A stretch of DNA of 56,313 nt from Paracoccaceae bacterium (GCA_014762635.1 JABURR010000033.1:1-56313), one strand, 5' to 3'; counted from the first letter of the stretch, positions 17,741 to 26,398 are shown. Program-made: numbers and translations. The notes: generated from the sequence alone by a model not told the origin.

Positions 17741-18433
17741 ATGAACATGCTCGATACCTTCATCAAGCCGATGCACCGCGAGGGCATCAAGTTCGTGGCG
17801 CTGTTCTTCGTGGCCTCGTTCCTGCTGTCGCTGATCCACGGGTTCCTTGGGTTGGTGGGCCTAGGCCTCACGGTATGGTGCTACTATTTCTTCCGCGATC
17901 CCCTGCGCAGCGTGCCGCAGCGCGTGGGCCTGATCGTCAGCCCCGCCGACGGGATCGTCTCGCTGATCGAAAAGGTCGCCCCCCCGCCCGAGCTTGGCAT
18001 GACCGACAAGCCGCTCACCCGGGTCAGCGTCTTCATGAGCGTCTTCAATTGCCACGTGAACCGTGCGCCCATCGGCGGCAAGATCAAGGCGGTAGCCTAC
18101 AAGCCGGGCAAGTTCCTCAACGCTTCGCTCGACAAGGCCAGCGAGGACAACGAGCGCAACAGCCTGTGGATCGAACTGCCCGACGGGCGCGAGGTCGCCG
18201 TGGTGCAGATCGCGGGCCTCGTGGCGCGGCGGATCGTCTGCTGGACCCGCGAGGGTGACCAGATCGGGACCGGAGAGCGTTTCGGCCTGATCCGTTTCGG
18301 CTCGCGCCTCGATGTCTACCTGCCCGACGACGTGCCGCCGCTGGTGGCCGTGGGCCAGACCATGGTCGCGGGTGAAACGGTGCTGGCCGACCTGGGCGCG
18401 GAAGAGGTGCAGCGCCAGGCCAAGGTGATCTAG
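17741..18433 (+). CDS. psd: Phosphatidylserine decarboxylase (proenzyme, short type)
   Basis: 230 residues, the short alphaproteobacterial/archaeal-type PSD. A hydrophobic N-terminal stretch (about 17-50) anchors it to the membrane; then [36 protein letters not shown] and a C-terminal [11 protein letters not shown]. Gly187-Ser188 is the self-cleavage point that makes the pyruvoyl cofactor on the small subunit. It converts phosphatidylserine to phosphatidylethanolamine. The phosphatidylserine synthase gene starts 4 bases after its stop and a lipid N-methyltransferase gene follows, so the operon covers three consecutive steps. Confidence 0.93.
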   Translation: MNMLDTFIKPMHREGIKFVALFFVASFLLSLIHGFLGLVGLGLTVWCYYFFRDPLRSVPQRVGLIVSPADGIVSLIEKVAPPPELGMTDKPLTRVSVFMSVFNCHVNRAPIGGKIKAVAYKPGKFLNASLDKASEDNERNSLWIELPDGREVAVVQIAGLVARRIVCWTREGDQIGTGERFGLIRFGSRLDVYLPDDVPPLVAVGQTMVAGETVLADLGAEEVQRQAKVI

Positions 18434-18437
18434 ACCC

Positions 18438-19193
18438 ATGGACGCGCCGCACAAGCCCCGGAAACGAGAGCTGCCCATCGCGCAGCTTGTTCCGAACCTG
18501 ATGACGATTGGCGCCGCCTGCGCCGGGCTTTCGGCGATCCGTTTCGGAATCGACGGCGAATTCAAGATCGCGGTGCAGCTGATCCTGCTGGCTTGCGTTC
18601 TGGACGGTCTGGATGGCCGGGTGGCCCGGATGCTGAAGTCGGAAAGCGCCATCGGCGCGGAACTGGACTCTCTGGCCGACTTCCTGAACTTCGGCGTGGT
18701 CCCGGCGCTCCTGATATACCTCTGGGCCTTTGGAGAAATCCCCAATGGCGGCTGGATCGCCGCGGTGATCTACGCCGTATGCTGTCTGCTGCGGCTGGCG
18801 CGGTTCAACATCGGTAACAAGGCCGTCGAGGATGCCGGTCCGACGGAGTATTTCGAGGGTGTGCCCTCGCCCATGGGGGCGTTGCTTGCGCTTTTGCCCA
18901 TGTTCATTTCTTTCGTTTGGTCCAAGGCACCCGCGATGCCACCGCCGGTCATCGCGATCTACATGATCGGCGTGGGTCTGCTGATGATCAGCCGCCTGCC
19001 GACCTGGTCCTTGAAATCCATGACCATCTATCGTGAGAATGTGAAACTGTTGGTCATAGGGTTCGTGCTGACCGTTGCGTTGCTTCTCAGCTATCCGTGG
19101 GCAACACTCGTCGCGCTGGATCTGGCCTACCTGGCCGGGATCGCGTGGGCATGGTGGCGCCTGAAGTCGCGGAAACGGAGCGGAGGAAGCTAA
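18438..19193 (+). CDS. pssA: CDP-diacylglycerol-serine O-phosphatidyltransferase
   Basis: 251 residues, polytopic. The CDP-alcohol phosphotransferase motif DG(x2)AR(x8)G(x3)D(x3)D is complete: DGLDGRVARML, then IGAELDSLADFLNFG (about 56-86). Several hydrophobic segments follow to the C-terminus. It condenses CDP-diacylglycerol with serine to phosphatidylserine, the substrate of Psd encoded just upstream. No strong ribosome site precedes the ATG, so translation is probably coupled to psd. Phosphatidylglycerophosphate synthase shares the motif, but context and length favour PssA. Confidence 0.92.
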   Translation: MDAPHKPRKRELPIAQLVPNLMTIGAACAGLSAIRFGIDGEFKIAVQLILLACVLDGLDGRVARMLKSESAIGAELDSLADFLNFGVVPALLIYLWAFGEIPNGGWIAAVIYAVCCLLRLARFNIGNKAVEDAGPTEYFEGVPSPMGALLALLPMFISFVWSKAPAMPPPVIAIYMIGVGLLMISRLPTWSLKSMTIYRENVKLLVIGFVLTVALLLSYPWATLVALDLAYLAGIAWAWWRLKSRKRSGGS

Positions 19194-19196
19194 GGC

Positions 19197-19814
19197 ATGG
19201 ATATCCAGGCGGTCGAGACATCATATGCGCGCTGGGCGCCGATCTATGACCGAACCTTCGGTGCGATCACCAACCGGGCCCGGCGCAAATCCGTCGAGTT
19301 CGTGAATTCACTTGGTGGCAGCGTGCTCGAGGTCGGCGTCGGAACCGGCATGTCGCTGGAGTTCTACAGCCCCGACATGAAGGTGACGGGGATCGATTTC
19401 TCGGACGACATGCTGGCGAAGGCCAAGGCCAAGGTGGAGAGCCACGGCTTCTCGCACGTCAAGGAATTGCGCCAGATGGATGCGCGCTTTCTGGATTTCC
19501 CGGACAATTCCTTCGACACCATCGTGGCCATGCACGTGGTTTCCGTTGTGCCCGAGCCCGAGCGCGTGGTGGCCGAGATGGCCCGGGTCTGCAAGCCCGG
19601 CGGTACTGTTCTCATCACCAATCACTTTGCACGGGATAAAGGCCTGTTGTCGCTGATCGAAAGGGCCACGGCCTCGCTTCCCAACGTGCTGGGCTGGCAT
19701 TCGGATTTCCGGATCGAACGTGTCCTGGGCGAATCTGCCCTCAGGGTTGTCGAGCAGAAGCCTTGGCCCCCCTTCGGGATGATGACATTCCTTCGGATGC
19801 AGAAGGCCAAATGA
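19197..19814 (+). CDS. pmtA: Phosphatidylethanolamine N-methyltransferase, PmtA-like
   Basis: 205 residues, class I SAM methyltransferase. Motif I is VLEVGVGTGMSLEFY, followed by VTGIDFSDDML, MDARFLDFPDNSFDTIVA and CKPGGTVLITNHF. Length and the YARWAPIYDRTFGAITN opening resemble Rhodobacter-type PmtA, which methylates phosphatidylethanolamine, up to phosphatidylcholine. The strong GGAGGAAG site overlaps the pssA end, and the start is 3 bases after that stop. Co-localisation with psd and pssA supports the lipid role; a ubiquinone/menaquinone-type methyltransferase is the main alternative. Confidence 0.82.
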   Translation: MDIQAVETSYARWAPIYDRTFGAITNRARRKSVEFVNSLGGSVLEVGVGTGMSLEFYSPDMKVTGIDFSDDMLAKAKAKVESHGFSHVKELRQMDARFLDFPDNSFDTIVAMHVVSVVPEPERVVAEMARVCKPGGTVLITNHFARDKGLLSLIERATASLPNVLGWHSDFRIERVLGESALRVVEQKPWPPFGMMTFLRMQKAK

Positions 19815-20098
19815 GGCGCTCTTTGCGGCGCCCGACTTGGGTATTGTTTCCGAAAGGGTCATTTTAAAGGGATTTTTTGGGAACAACCGTCCGCGCGGCG
19901 GTAAATTCTTGACCCTTCCCGCCGCATTCCGGCTGTCCCGCCTCATTTTGGGCCGAAAGAATTCACAGTTTCGAGGCAGTTTCATCTCAAAAATAACCCC
20001 ATAGTGCATGACATCTATAAAATCCGGCGCATTTCCCCGAACTGGGCCGGGATTCGCGAATGGGCTTGATGGAATAGTTTCGGGAAGGAGCCGCGTGT

Positions 20099-21220
20099 AT
20101 GGCCAAGGTTAGTGCTTCGAATGCCTTTGATGGCGATGCCGCGTCCGATAACTCGGATGCGTTTCTTGATGAATTGAAGCCCGGCACCGAGTTGATGGGG
20201 GGTCAGTATACGATCTCCAAGTTCATCAACAGTGGCGGTTTCGGCATCACCTATCTCGCGAAGGACAGCCTTGATCGCAACGTGGTGATCAAGGAATGCT
20301 TCCCCGGCTCGTTCTGCCGCCGCAGCAACCTGATCGTCGGGGCGCGTTCGCGCGCGCACCAGAACGAATTTGCCGCAGTCGTGAAGCTTTTCATCCAGGA
20401 AGCGCGTAGCCTGTCGCGGCTGGCCCACCCGAACATCGTCGGCGTGCACCAGGTCTTCGAAGACAACCAGACTGCCTACATGGCGCTGGATTTCATCGAT
20501 GGTGGTGACCTGCTCGAGATTCTCGAAGATCCGAACTACGCGCCGGATCCGGCATTGACCGTGCACTGGCTCCGCAAGATTTTGGACGCGCTTGCCTTCA
20601 TTCACAATCAGGGCGTCCTGCACCGCGATATCTCGCCGGACAACATTCTGGTCAATCGTGATGGTGAGCCGATCCTGATCGACTTTGGCGCCGCCCGCGC
20701 CCAGGCAACGAAAGCGACCCGCGCGCTGTCGGCTCTGCGCGTCGTGAAAGACGGATACTCGCCACAAGAGTTCTATATCGCAGGCAGTACGCAGAACCCG
20801 TCGAGCGACCTCTACGCCTTGGGTGCTACCTTCTATCATGTTGTTACCGGCGACGCGCCGATCAACAGCCAAGTGCGTCTGGCCGCGATCGCCGAAGGGC
20901 GTGATGATCCCTACGAGCCGCTCTCGGGGCGCTACGACGGGTATCCGCCTGTGTTCCTGCGCTCCATCGACCAGGCACTCAAGGTTCTTCCGAAAGAGCG
21001 CATCCAGAGCGCGGAAGAGTGGCTGTCGATGCTGGCGATCTCGTCCGGCGATGTTTCGAGCACCAGCACCGGAGAACCTAAGAAAAAGGCAGTTGCGGTG
21101 GCTGACGAGGTTGACGAGCTTCTGAAGAAGGCGGTGATCTCGGTTGTGGACAAGCAGTCTCAGCCCGTTACGTCGGGTGGCCTGTGGTCTCGTATGCGCC
21201 GCTGGAAAGATCGTAGCTGA
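20099..21220 (+). CDS. Serine/threonine protein kinase (cytoplasmic)
   Basis: 373 residues from ATG 20099 (AAGGAG 8 bases upstream). The kinase domain spans about 38-310. The Gly-rich loop is INSGGFGITYLA, the ATP Lys is in VVIKECFPG, the catalytic loop is LHRDISPDNILVN and the Mg loop is LIDFGAARA. The catalytic loop has Ser where most Ser/Thr kinases carry Lys (HRDxKPxN), a variant to note. A Lys-rich linker and a C-terminal tail without a transmembrane helix follow. An FHA protein and a PP2C phosphatase gene lie downstream on the same strand, so kinase, phospho-reader and eraser are together. Target proteins are unknown. Confidence 0.9.
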   Translation: MAKVSASNAFDGDAASDNSDAFLDELKPGTELMGGQYTISKFINSGGFGITYLAKDSLDRNVVIKECFPGSFCRRSNLIVGARSRAHQNEFAAVVKLFIQEARSLSRLAHPNIVGVHQVFEDNQTAYMALDFIDGGDLLEILEDPNYAPDPALTVHWLRKILDALAFIHNQGVLHRDISPDNILVNRDGEPILIDFGAARAQATKATRALSALRVVKDGYSPQEFYIAGSTQNPSSDLYALGATFYHVVTGDAPINSQVRLAAIAEGRDDPYEPLSGRYDGYPPVFLRSIDQALKVLPKERIQSAEEWLSMLAISSGDVSSTSTGEPKKKAVAVADEVDELLKKAVISVVDKQSQPVTSGGLWSRMRRWKDRS

Positions 21221-21246
21221 GGCGACCGTTTGCCATGACGAACTTG

Positions 21247-21283
21247 CGACGCAAACTTCGAGGGGAACATACAGTTTGCGTCG
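21247..21283 (+). other. Stem-loop between kinase and FHA genes
   Basis: CGACGCAAACT and AGTTTGCGTCG form a perfect 11-bp stem around a 15-base loop that contains GAGGGGAAC. There is no T-run, so it is not a classical terminator. It may be an mRNA processing or stability element, or an operator. Confidence 0.6.
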
Positions 21284-21337
21284 TCAGAACTATGTTGAGC
21301 GGGTTTGCAGTGAAGAATATCGAGGGGAAGTAGGGCA

Positions 21338-22135
21338 ATGACACCCAAGCTTGTGGTTGAAGGCGGAAAATTGAAGTTGCTGCGCACGGACGATGAACCG
21401 GAGGCAGATTTCATGGACGAAGAAGAAGCCATTGATCACGATGAACAGGAGTCGACGGTTGAATACCTTGACGCCCCCCTGCGCCTTGGTGATGAGCCCG
21501 AGGAAGAGCTGGTCGAAGAAGAAGACTGGGATGACGCAGGCCCCAACATGTGGGACTCGGTCGTAGATGATGGCTTGGCAGCCATTGATGACGCCGGGTT
21601 TGATGAGATTGAGCCGGCCCTTGAGGATGGTGACGACGAGCCGATGGCCGCGTCTCCGACGCGTCGCGCGTCCCGGGTGAAGACACGCATCCTTGGCTTT
21701 GGTGGTGGAGAGCCAGCGCCCGAGGCGCCAGCTCCTGAAGAGCGCGCGGAGGCCGCTCCGGCTGCGGGTTCGGCTGCCTCGGCGGTAATGTTCGCCGTTG
21801 GTTGGGTCCTGATCCGCAAAGGGCCGGGTCGCGGTCATTCCATTCCTCTTGCCCCGGGCCTTTGCCCGATCGGTCGTGGCGAGGACCAGGCGGTGCGCCT
21901 CGACTTCGGCGACAACAGCATTTCGCGTGCCAACCACGCGCTGATCGCCTATGATGAGGAACAGTGTGAATTTTTCCTGGGTCATGGTGGCAAAGCGAAT
22001 ATTGTGCGGCTGAACGGCTCTCCGGTTCTCAGCACGGTGCCGGTCAAGAATGGTGACCTGATCCGGGTTGGTGAGACCACGTTGCAGCTTGTTGCGCTTT
22101 GCGGAGAGGATTTCTCCTGGGCGGATGACATCTAG
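21338..22135 (+). CDS. FHA-domain protein with long acidic N-terminus
   Basis: 265 residues. Residues ~20-150 are acidic, low complexity and probably disordered. The C-terminal ~100 residues form an FHA domain: PIGRGEDQAVRLDF carries the conserved Gly-Arg, NSISRANHALI the Ser and the His, followed by VRLNGSPVL and KNGDLIRVGETTLQLV. FHA domains bind phosphothreonine. A threonine in QESTVEYLDAP near the N-terminus recalls the self-binding phosphosite of GarA-type regulators, so the kinase upstream might phosphorylate it. GAGGGGAAGTAGGGC lies before the start. The phosphatase gene follows 19 bases later. Confidence 0.88.
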   Translation: MTPKLVVEGGKLKLLRTDDEPEADFMDEEEAIDHDEQESTVEYLDAPLRLGDEPEEELVEEEDWDDAGPNMWDSVVDDGLAAIDDAGFDEIEPALEDGDDEPMAASPTRRASRVKTRILGFGGGEPAPEAPAPEERAEAAPAAGSAASAVMFAVGWVLIRKGPGRGHSIPLAPGLCPIGRGEDQAVRLDFGDNSISRANHALIAYDEEQCEFFLGHGGKANIVRLNGSPVLSTVPVKNGDLIRVGETTLQLVALCGEDFSWADDI

Positions 22136-22154
22136 GTCTAAGAAAGTTCCACCG

Positions 22155-22922
22155 ATGCTTTACGATTATGCCACGGCCATGAGTCAGGGTCGCCGTGAAT
22201 ACCAGGAGGATTCTCTCGCCGCGAATTTCTGCGTCGGAGATCCCTACGGGTTCGTTGTCCTGGCTGACGGAATGGGCGGTCACGCGGCTGGCGATGTTGC
22301 CAGCAAGATCGTCGTGACCGAGGTTTTCAGCGAGTTGAAATTCAAGCTCTCGGACTACGAGGCGCTGGAAAAGAATATCGGGCTGATCCTGCATGACATC
22401 GTGCAGAGCACCAACGAGTGCATTCGCGAGCATGTGAAGGCCTACCCGGACCATCATGGGATGGGGTCCACCCTCGTGGCACCGATCTTCTTCGAGGATC
22501 GTCTCTACTGGATTTCGGTCGGGGATTCGCCGCTGTTCCACTTCCGTGACGGCGCGCTGAGCCAGATCAACCAGGATCACTCGATGGCGCCGCAGATCGA
22601 CATGATGCTGAAAACCGGTCAAATCGACGAGGAAACGGCAAGGAACCATCCGGACCGGAACTGCCTTACCTCGGTGATCATGGGTGCGAACATTCCCCAT
22701 ATCGACTGTCGCCTGAGCCCCAAGAAGGTGGAGTCCGGTGATATCCTGATCGCCGCCAGCGATGGGCTGCAGTACCTGACCAACGCCGAGATCGAGGAAA
22801 TCCTGTCGAAGAACGAGAAGAAACCGGGCGTGAAGATCGCCACGGAACTTCTTGAGGCGGTGATGCAACTGGATGATCCCGATCAGGACAATATCTCGAT
22901 CGCGGTCATCAAGATCGACTGA
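22155..22922 (+). CDS. PP2C-family serine/threonine phosphatase
   Basis: 255 residues from ATG 22155; an earlier in-frame start would overlap the FHA gene and add a non-conserved leader. All PP2C metal-site motifs are present: REYQEDS, VLADGMGGHAAGD, GMGSTLV, WISVGDSPLFHF, LIAASDGLQ and DQDNISIAVI. It removes phosphates from Ser/Thr, opposing the kinase two genes upstream. It has no membrane segment. A bidirectional terminator after the stop ends the three-gene unit. Confidence 0.9.
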   Translation: MLYDYATAMSQGRREYQEDSLAANFCVGDPYGFVVLADGMGGHAAGDVASKIVVTEVFSELKFKLSDYEALEKNIGLILHDIVQSTNECIREHVKAYPDHHGMGSTLVAPIFFEDRLYWISVGDSPLFHFRDGALSQINQDHSMAPQIDMMLKTGQIDEETARNHPDRNCLTSVIMGANIPHIDCRLSPKKVESGDILIAASDGLQYLTNAEIEEILSKNEKKPGVKIATELLEAVMQLDDPDQDNISIAVIKID

Positions 22923-22943
22923 GCTGAATCAGCACAGAATAAG

Positions 22944-22971
22944 AAAAGGCCGGCGAGAACGCCGGCCTTTT
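22944..22971. terminator. Bidirectional terminator between PP2C and ggpS genes
   Basis: AAAAGGCCGGCG, loop AGAA, CGCCGGCCTTTT: a perfect 12-bp arm pair with a T-run on either strand, placed between two convergent genes. Confidence 0.93.
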
Positions 22972-22990
22972 CGTTTCAGGGCGGACGTTG

Positions 22991-24490
22991 TCAGGCCGCG
23001 GATTTCTTCTTTCCGGTGGAAATCTCGTTGAACAGGCCTTGCTGCACACGGCTCCAACAGGCCATGTCGTAGGTCTTCACGACCTTGCGCATGTTGGTCA
23101 TCCGATCGCGGCGTTCGGGCTCGCCCATCGACAGGGCCTGCAGGATCGCGCTGTCCATGGACCGGGCCGAGAACGGGTTGACCGTCACCGCTGAGCCCAG
23201 TTCGATCGCCGCACCAGCGAATTCCGACAGAACCAGAACGCCATCGCCATCAGTGCGCGCGGCGATGAATTCCTTGCAGACCAGGTTCATCCCGTCCGCC
23301 AGCGGCGTGATCCAGGCCACGTCCGCCGCACGGTAATAGGCAACCAGATCGGCAAACGGGATCGCGCGCGAAATCAGCGAGATCGGCTGCCACTCAAGCG
23401 AGCCGAAGCGTCCGTTGATGCGTCCGGCGGTTTCCTCGATCTCGGCCTGGATCGCCTCGTAGGCGGTCATGTTGCGATTGGCGCTGACCGAGACATGCAT
23501 CAGCCGCACCTTGCCGCGCAGGTCCGGGTTGGTTTCCAGCAGGCGCTCGAACGACTGCAACTGCTCGACGCCGCCCTTGGTGTAGTCGGTGCGACCGACC
23601 GAGAGTATCAGCTGGGTCTGTCCCAATTCGGCGCGAATTTCCTTCGCCCGGTTCTCGGTCGCGCGGTCGGCGGCGCGGTCCGAGATATAGTCCACGTCCA
23701 CCCCGACAGGTGCCGCGTTGATGATGACTTCGCGCCCCTCCCATCCGATCCGGACGGGCGTGGTGCGTTCCGTCAGCGCGGTGCCTTCGTTGATGAAATC
23801 GGGGTTTACCGCTTCGCGCTCCAGCACCTCCACGTCGAAGAGGCTGCGCGCCACTTGCAGGAAGTTCGCCGCATAACGCGGGATGTGGAAGCCGACGACA
23901 TCGCAGTTAAGCAGGCTCTCGGTGATTTCCTTGCGCCAAGGCAGCACGTTGAACATGTCCGCCGAGGGGAAGGGCGTATGGTGGAAGAACGAGATCTTCA
24001 AGTCGGGCCGCAGCTGGCGCAGGTAGCCCGGCACAAGCCACAGGTTGTAATCATGCACCCAGACCGAGGCGCCCTCGGCGGCCTCGTTCGCGGCGGCTTC
24101 GGCGAAAGCCCAGTTCACCTCGCGAAAGGTGGGCCAATCCACCGGGTCGTAATTGTAGCGTTCCTTGAAGGCGTGGAGGATCGGCCAGAACGCCTCTTTC
24201 GACGAGACGTGGTAGAAGCTCTGCACCTGTTCGGCGGTCAGCGGCAGGCGCGAGACGGTGTAGCTGCCATAGCTGTCGTCGATCTCGACGACCTTTTCGA
24301 AGCCCGGGTTCGCTGGGTCTTCGGCCAGTTTCCAGGCGACCCAGGCGCCCTTCTCCACGTTTCCGAAGAAGCTTTTCAGCGTCGGCACGATGCCGTTCGG
24401 GCTGGAGTTTTCCCGAAAGACGATCTTGCCGTTCTCCTCGACTTCCTCATAGGGCTGGCGGTGGTAGACGATCACGAGATCGGACGGCAT
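22991..24490 (-). CDS. ggpS: Glucosylglycerol-phosphate synthase (GT20)
   Basis: 499 residues of glycosyltransferase family 20. It follows cyanobacterial GgpS more closely than OtsA as far as I recall both: LVIVYHRQPYEEVEENGK, SPNGIVPTLKSFF, KEAFWPILHAF, WVHDYNLWLVPGYLRQ, FFHHTPFPSADMFN, LSVGRTDYTKGG, ITPLADGMNLVCKEF and VLSEFAGAAIELG. GgpS joins ADP-glucose and glycerol-3-phosphate to glucosylglycerol-3-phosphate. The context supports this strongly: a HAD phosphatase gene starts the same transcript 1 base upstream, and gpsA, the source of glycerol-3-phosphate, is first. The alternative is trehalose-6-phosphate synthase. The product would be a compatible solute for salt stress. Confidence 0.85.
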   Translation of the reverse strand: MPSDLVIVYHRQPYEEVEENGKIVFRENSSPNGIVPTLKSFFGNVEKGAWVAWKLAEDPANPGFEKVVEIDDSYGSYTVSRLPLTAEQVQSFYHVSSKEAFWPILHAFKERYNYDPVDWPTFREVNWAFAEAAANEAAEGASVWVHDYNLWLVPGYLRQLRPDLKISFFHHTPFPSADMFNVLPWRKEITESLLNCDVVGFHIPRYAANFLQVARSLFDVEVLEREAVNPDFINEGTALTERTTPVRIGWEGREVIINAAPVGVDVDYISDRAADRATENRAKEIRAELGQTQLILSVGRTDYTKGGVEQLQSFERLLETNPDLRGKVRLMHVSVSANRNMTAYEAIQAEIEETAGRINGRFGSLEWQPISLISRAIPFADLVAYYRAADVAWITPLADGMNLVCKEFIAARTDGDGVLVLSEFAGAAIELGSAVTVNPFSARSMDSAILQALSMGEPERRDRMTNMRKVVKTYDMACWSRVQQGLFNEISTGKKKSAA

Positions 24491-24491
24491 A

Positions 24492-25268
24492 TCAAATTCC
24501 TTCAGGTAGGGGGTGGAGGTCGAAGGCCGCGATGGCCTCGAGGATGCCCGCCGCCCCGATGGCGCGGGCCTTGTGGACGTGGGGCAGGGGGTCGACCTCG
24601 GCCAGCAGTGCCTGTTCCGCTCCGCCCACGGCCACCGCAGGCAGGCCCGAGATCAGCATCGAAAGGTCGTTCAGCGTATCGCCCGCCGCCAGAACGCGGT
24701 CTTCTGCCACGCCAAGATGGGCGAGCAGTCGCTTCAGCGACGGCCCCTTGCTGACGCCCCTGGGCAGCACGTCGAAGAACCGGTTGTCCGAGATCAGCGC
24801 GTCATGGCCAAGCGCGACCACCTTGTCCCTGGCGCTGTGGTCGAAGGCTGCCGGGTCCAGGTCATAGCTCACCCGGTAGCGAAACGCGGTGGGCTGCAGC
24901 GTCAGCCCCGGGTGGTCGCCGAGCGCCGCCCGGACGGTTTCCCCGGCATTGCCCCAGACCTCGGCAATCTCGGCCTCCAGCGCGGTGATCGGGCGGATAT
25001 CGCCGCGATCCACATGGGCGATGGTGGTGCCCACGTCGCCCACCACGTAGTCGGGCCAGGGCACGCCGCTGTCGCAAAGCTCTCCGATGAACTCCGGGTC
25101 GCGGCCCGTCACGAAGATCAGGCCAACGGTGTCGCGGCTTTCCTCGATCCAGTCATAGAGCCTGCGCCGGTCGGCCTCGCTGCCGCCAAGGAAGGTGCCA
25201 TCGAGGTCGGTGGCGAGGACGAAATCCTTCGTCGTGTAGTCGGGCATCACCCGGTCTATCCGGTTCAT
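24492..25268 (-). CDS. HAD-IIB phosphatase, probable glucosylglycerol-phosphate phosphatase
   Basis: 258 residues from ATG 25268; a second Met at codon 8 is possible. HAD motif I is LATDLDGTFLGG, motif II sits in GLIFVTGRD, Lys of motif III is in VSKGPSLKRLL and motif IV is AAGDTLNDLSML; the cap is the C2 type seen in sucrose-phosphatase and mannosyl-3-phosphoglycerate phosphatase relatives. The ATG overlaps the gpsA stop (ATGA), and ggpS follows immediately. It would release glucosylglycerol from the ggpS product. It does not look like cyanobacterial StpA, so this would be a different enzyme in the same step; the substrate is inferred from context. Confidence 0.82.
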   Translation of the reverse strand: MNRIDRVMPDYTTKDFVLATDLDGTFLGGSEADRRRLYDWIEESRDTVGLIFVTGRDPEFIGELCDSGVPWPDYVVGDVGTTIAHVDRGDIRPITALEAEIAEVWGNAGETVRAALGDHPGLTLQPTAFRYRVSYDLDPAAFDHSARDKVVALGHDALISDNRFFDVLPRGVSKGPSLKRLLAHLGVAEDRVLAAGDTLNDLSMLISGLPAVAVGGAEQALLAEVDPLPHVHKARAIGAAGILEAIAAFDLHPLPEGI

Positions 25269-26398
25269 TGGGCCTCTCGTTCAAGTGTCTGCGGCGCCAG
25301 CGGATGCGTCAGCGAAATATCCAGCGCCTTGGGTTCGGCTTCGATGGGGCGCGACCAGAGGCTCGAGAAGGTCTCGCGCAGGTTCGCGCCGCCATGCAGT
25401 ATGGAGTGCACCGCCTCGCAAATGGGCATGTGCACACCCACGCGGCGGGCCAGGTCGATGACCGAGATCGCGTTGACCTCGCCCTCCACCACGACAGGGC
25501 GGCCACCGAAGCAGGCCTCGCGCGCCGTGCCCTGGCCCAGTTGCACGCCCAGCGACATGTTGCGCGAGGTGGTGCTGGAACAGGTCAGCGTCAGGTCCCC
25601 CGCGCCCGACAGGCCGGTGACGGTTTCGCGCCGTCCGCCAAGCGCCTCGGCCAGCGCCTTCATCTCGTCCATGCCGCGGGTGATGAGCGCCGCGCGCGTG
25701 TTCTCGGCAAAGCCCGCGCCCGTCATCATGCCGCAAGCGATGGCGATCACGTTCTTGACCGCGCCGCCGATTTCGACGCCGACAAGGTCATCCGAGATAT
25801 AGGCGCGGAAGGTTTCGGTCGAGACCGAGACCGCAAAGCGCGAGGCCGGGCTTTCGAAGGGCGCCAGCCGGTCGGCATAGGAGAACGGAAACGCCACGGT
25901 CGCCGCGGTGGGGTGGCCCATTGCCGTTTCGGTGGCGAAGGTCGGCCCCGACAGCGCGCCGACCGGATTGCCGTTCAGCTCTTCCTCGGCAAGTTGGGTC
26001 ATCAGCAGGCCGGTTTCGGCCTCGATCCCCTTGGCGCAGAGGATCACCGGCACCTCGGGCGGCAGCAGCGGCGCGACCTGCCGCAGCACGCCACGCAGCG
26101 TGCGCGAGGGGGTCACGGCCATCACTGCCTCGGCCCCGGCCAGCGCCGTGGCCAGGTCGGTCGTTCCGACCATGCCCTCGGGCAGGGCGATGTCGGGCAG
26201 GTAGCGCGGGTTTCCGCGGCCTTCGGTGATCGACGCCATGAGGTCGGGATCGCGACCCCAGATCGTCACGTCACGTCCAGCGCGCCGCGCGACCGTGGCC
26301 AACGCCGTACCCCAGGCGCCCGCGCCAAGCACGGCGATGCGCTGGTACGGGCGGCTCTCACTGGTGACCGATGGGATGTTCGTCTGTTGCAATGTCAT
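25265..26398 (-). CDS. gpsA: NAD(P)-dependent glycerol-3-phosphate dehydrogenase
   Basis: 377 residues including ~18 extra at the N-terminus. The Rossmann motif is AVLGAGAWGTALATVARR; ILCAKGIE, ALSGPTFATE and the catalytic Lys in GGAVKNVIAIACGMM follow, then GLSGAGDLTLTC. It reduces dihydroxyacetone phosphate to glycerol-3-phosphate for lipids; here it is also the likely acceptor supply for ggpS. AAGGGGAC stands just before the ATG at 26398. First gene of a tightly coupled three-gene minus-strand operon. Confidence 0.93.
   Translation of the reverse strand: MTLQQTNIPSVTSESRPYQRIAVLGAGAWGTALATVARRAGRDVTIWGRDPDLMASITEGRGNPRYLPDIALPEGMVGTTDLATALAGAEAVMAVTPSRTLRGVLRQVAPLLPPEVPVILCAKGIEAETGLLMTQLAEEELNGNPVGALSGPTFATETAMGHPTAATVAFPFSYADRLAPFESPASRFAVSVSTETFRAYISDDLVGVEIGGAVKNVIAIACGMMTGAGFAENTRAALITRGMDEMKALAEALGGRRETVTGLSGAGDLTLTCSSTTSRNMSLGVQLGQGTAREACFGGRPVVVEGEVNAISVIDLARRVGVHMPICEAVHSILHGGANLRETFSSLWSRPIEAEPKALDISLTHPLAPQTLEREAQ

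Noticed and set aside
20099-22922. Type VI secretion locus
   Set aside because: Only kinase, FHA and phosphatase genes are present; no tss genes lie on either side.
22991-24490. Trehalose-6-phosphate synthase (otsA) call for the GT20 gene
   Set aside because: Conserved segments and the gpsA/phosphatase context fit glucosylglycerol-phosphate synthase better; kept as the alternative only.
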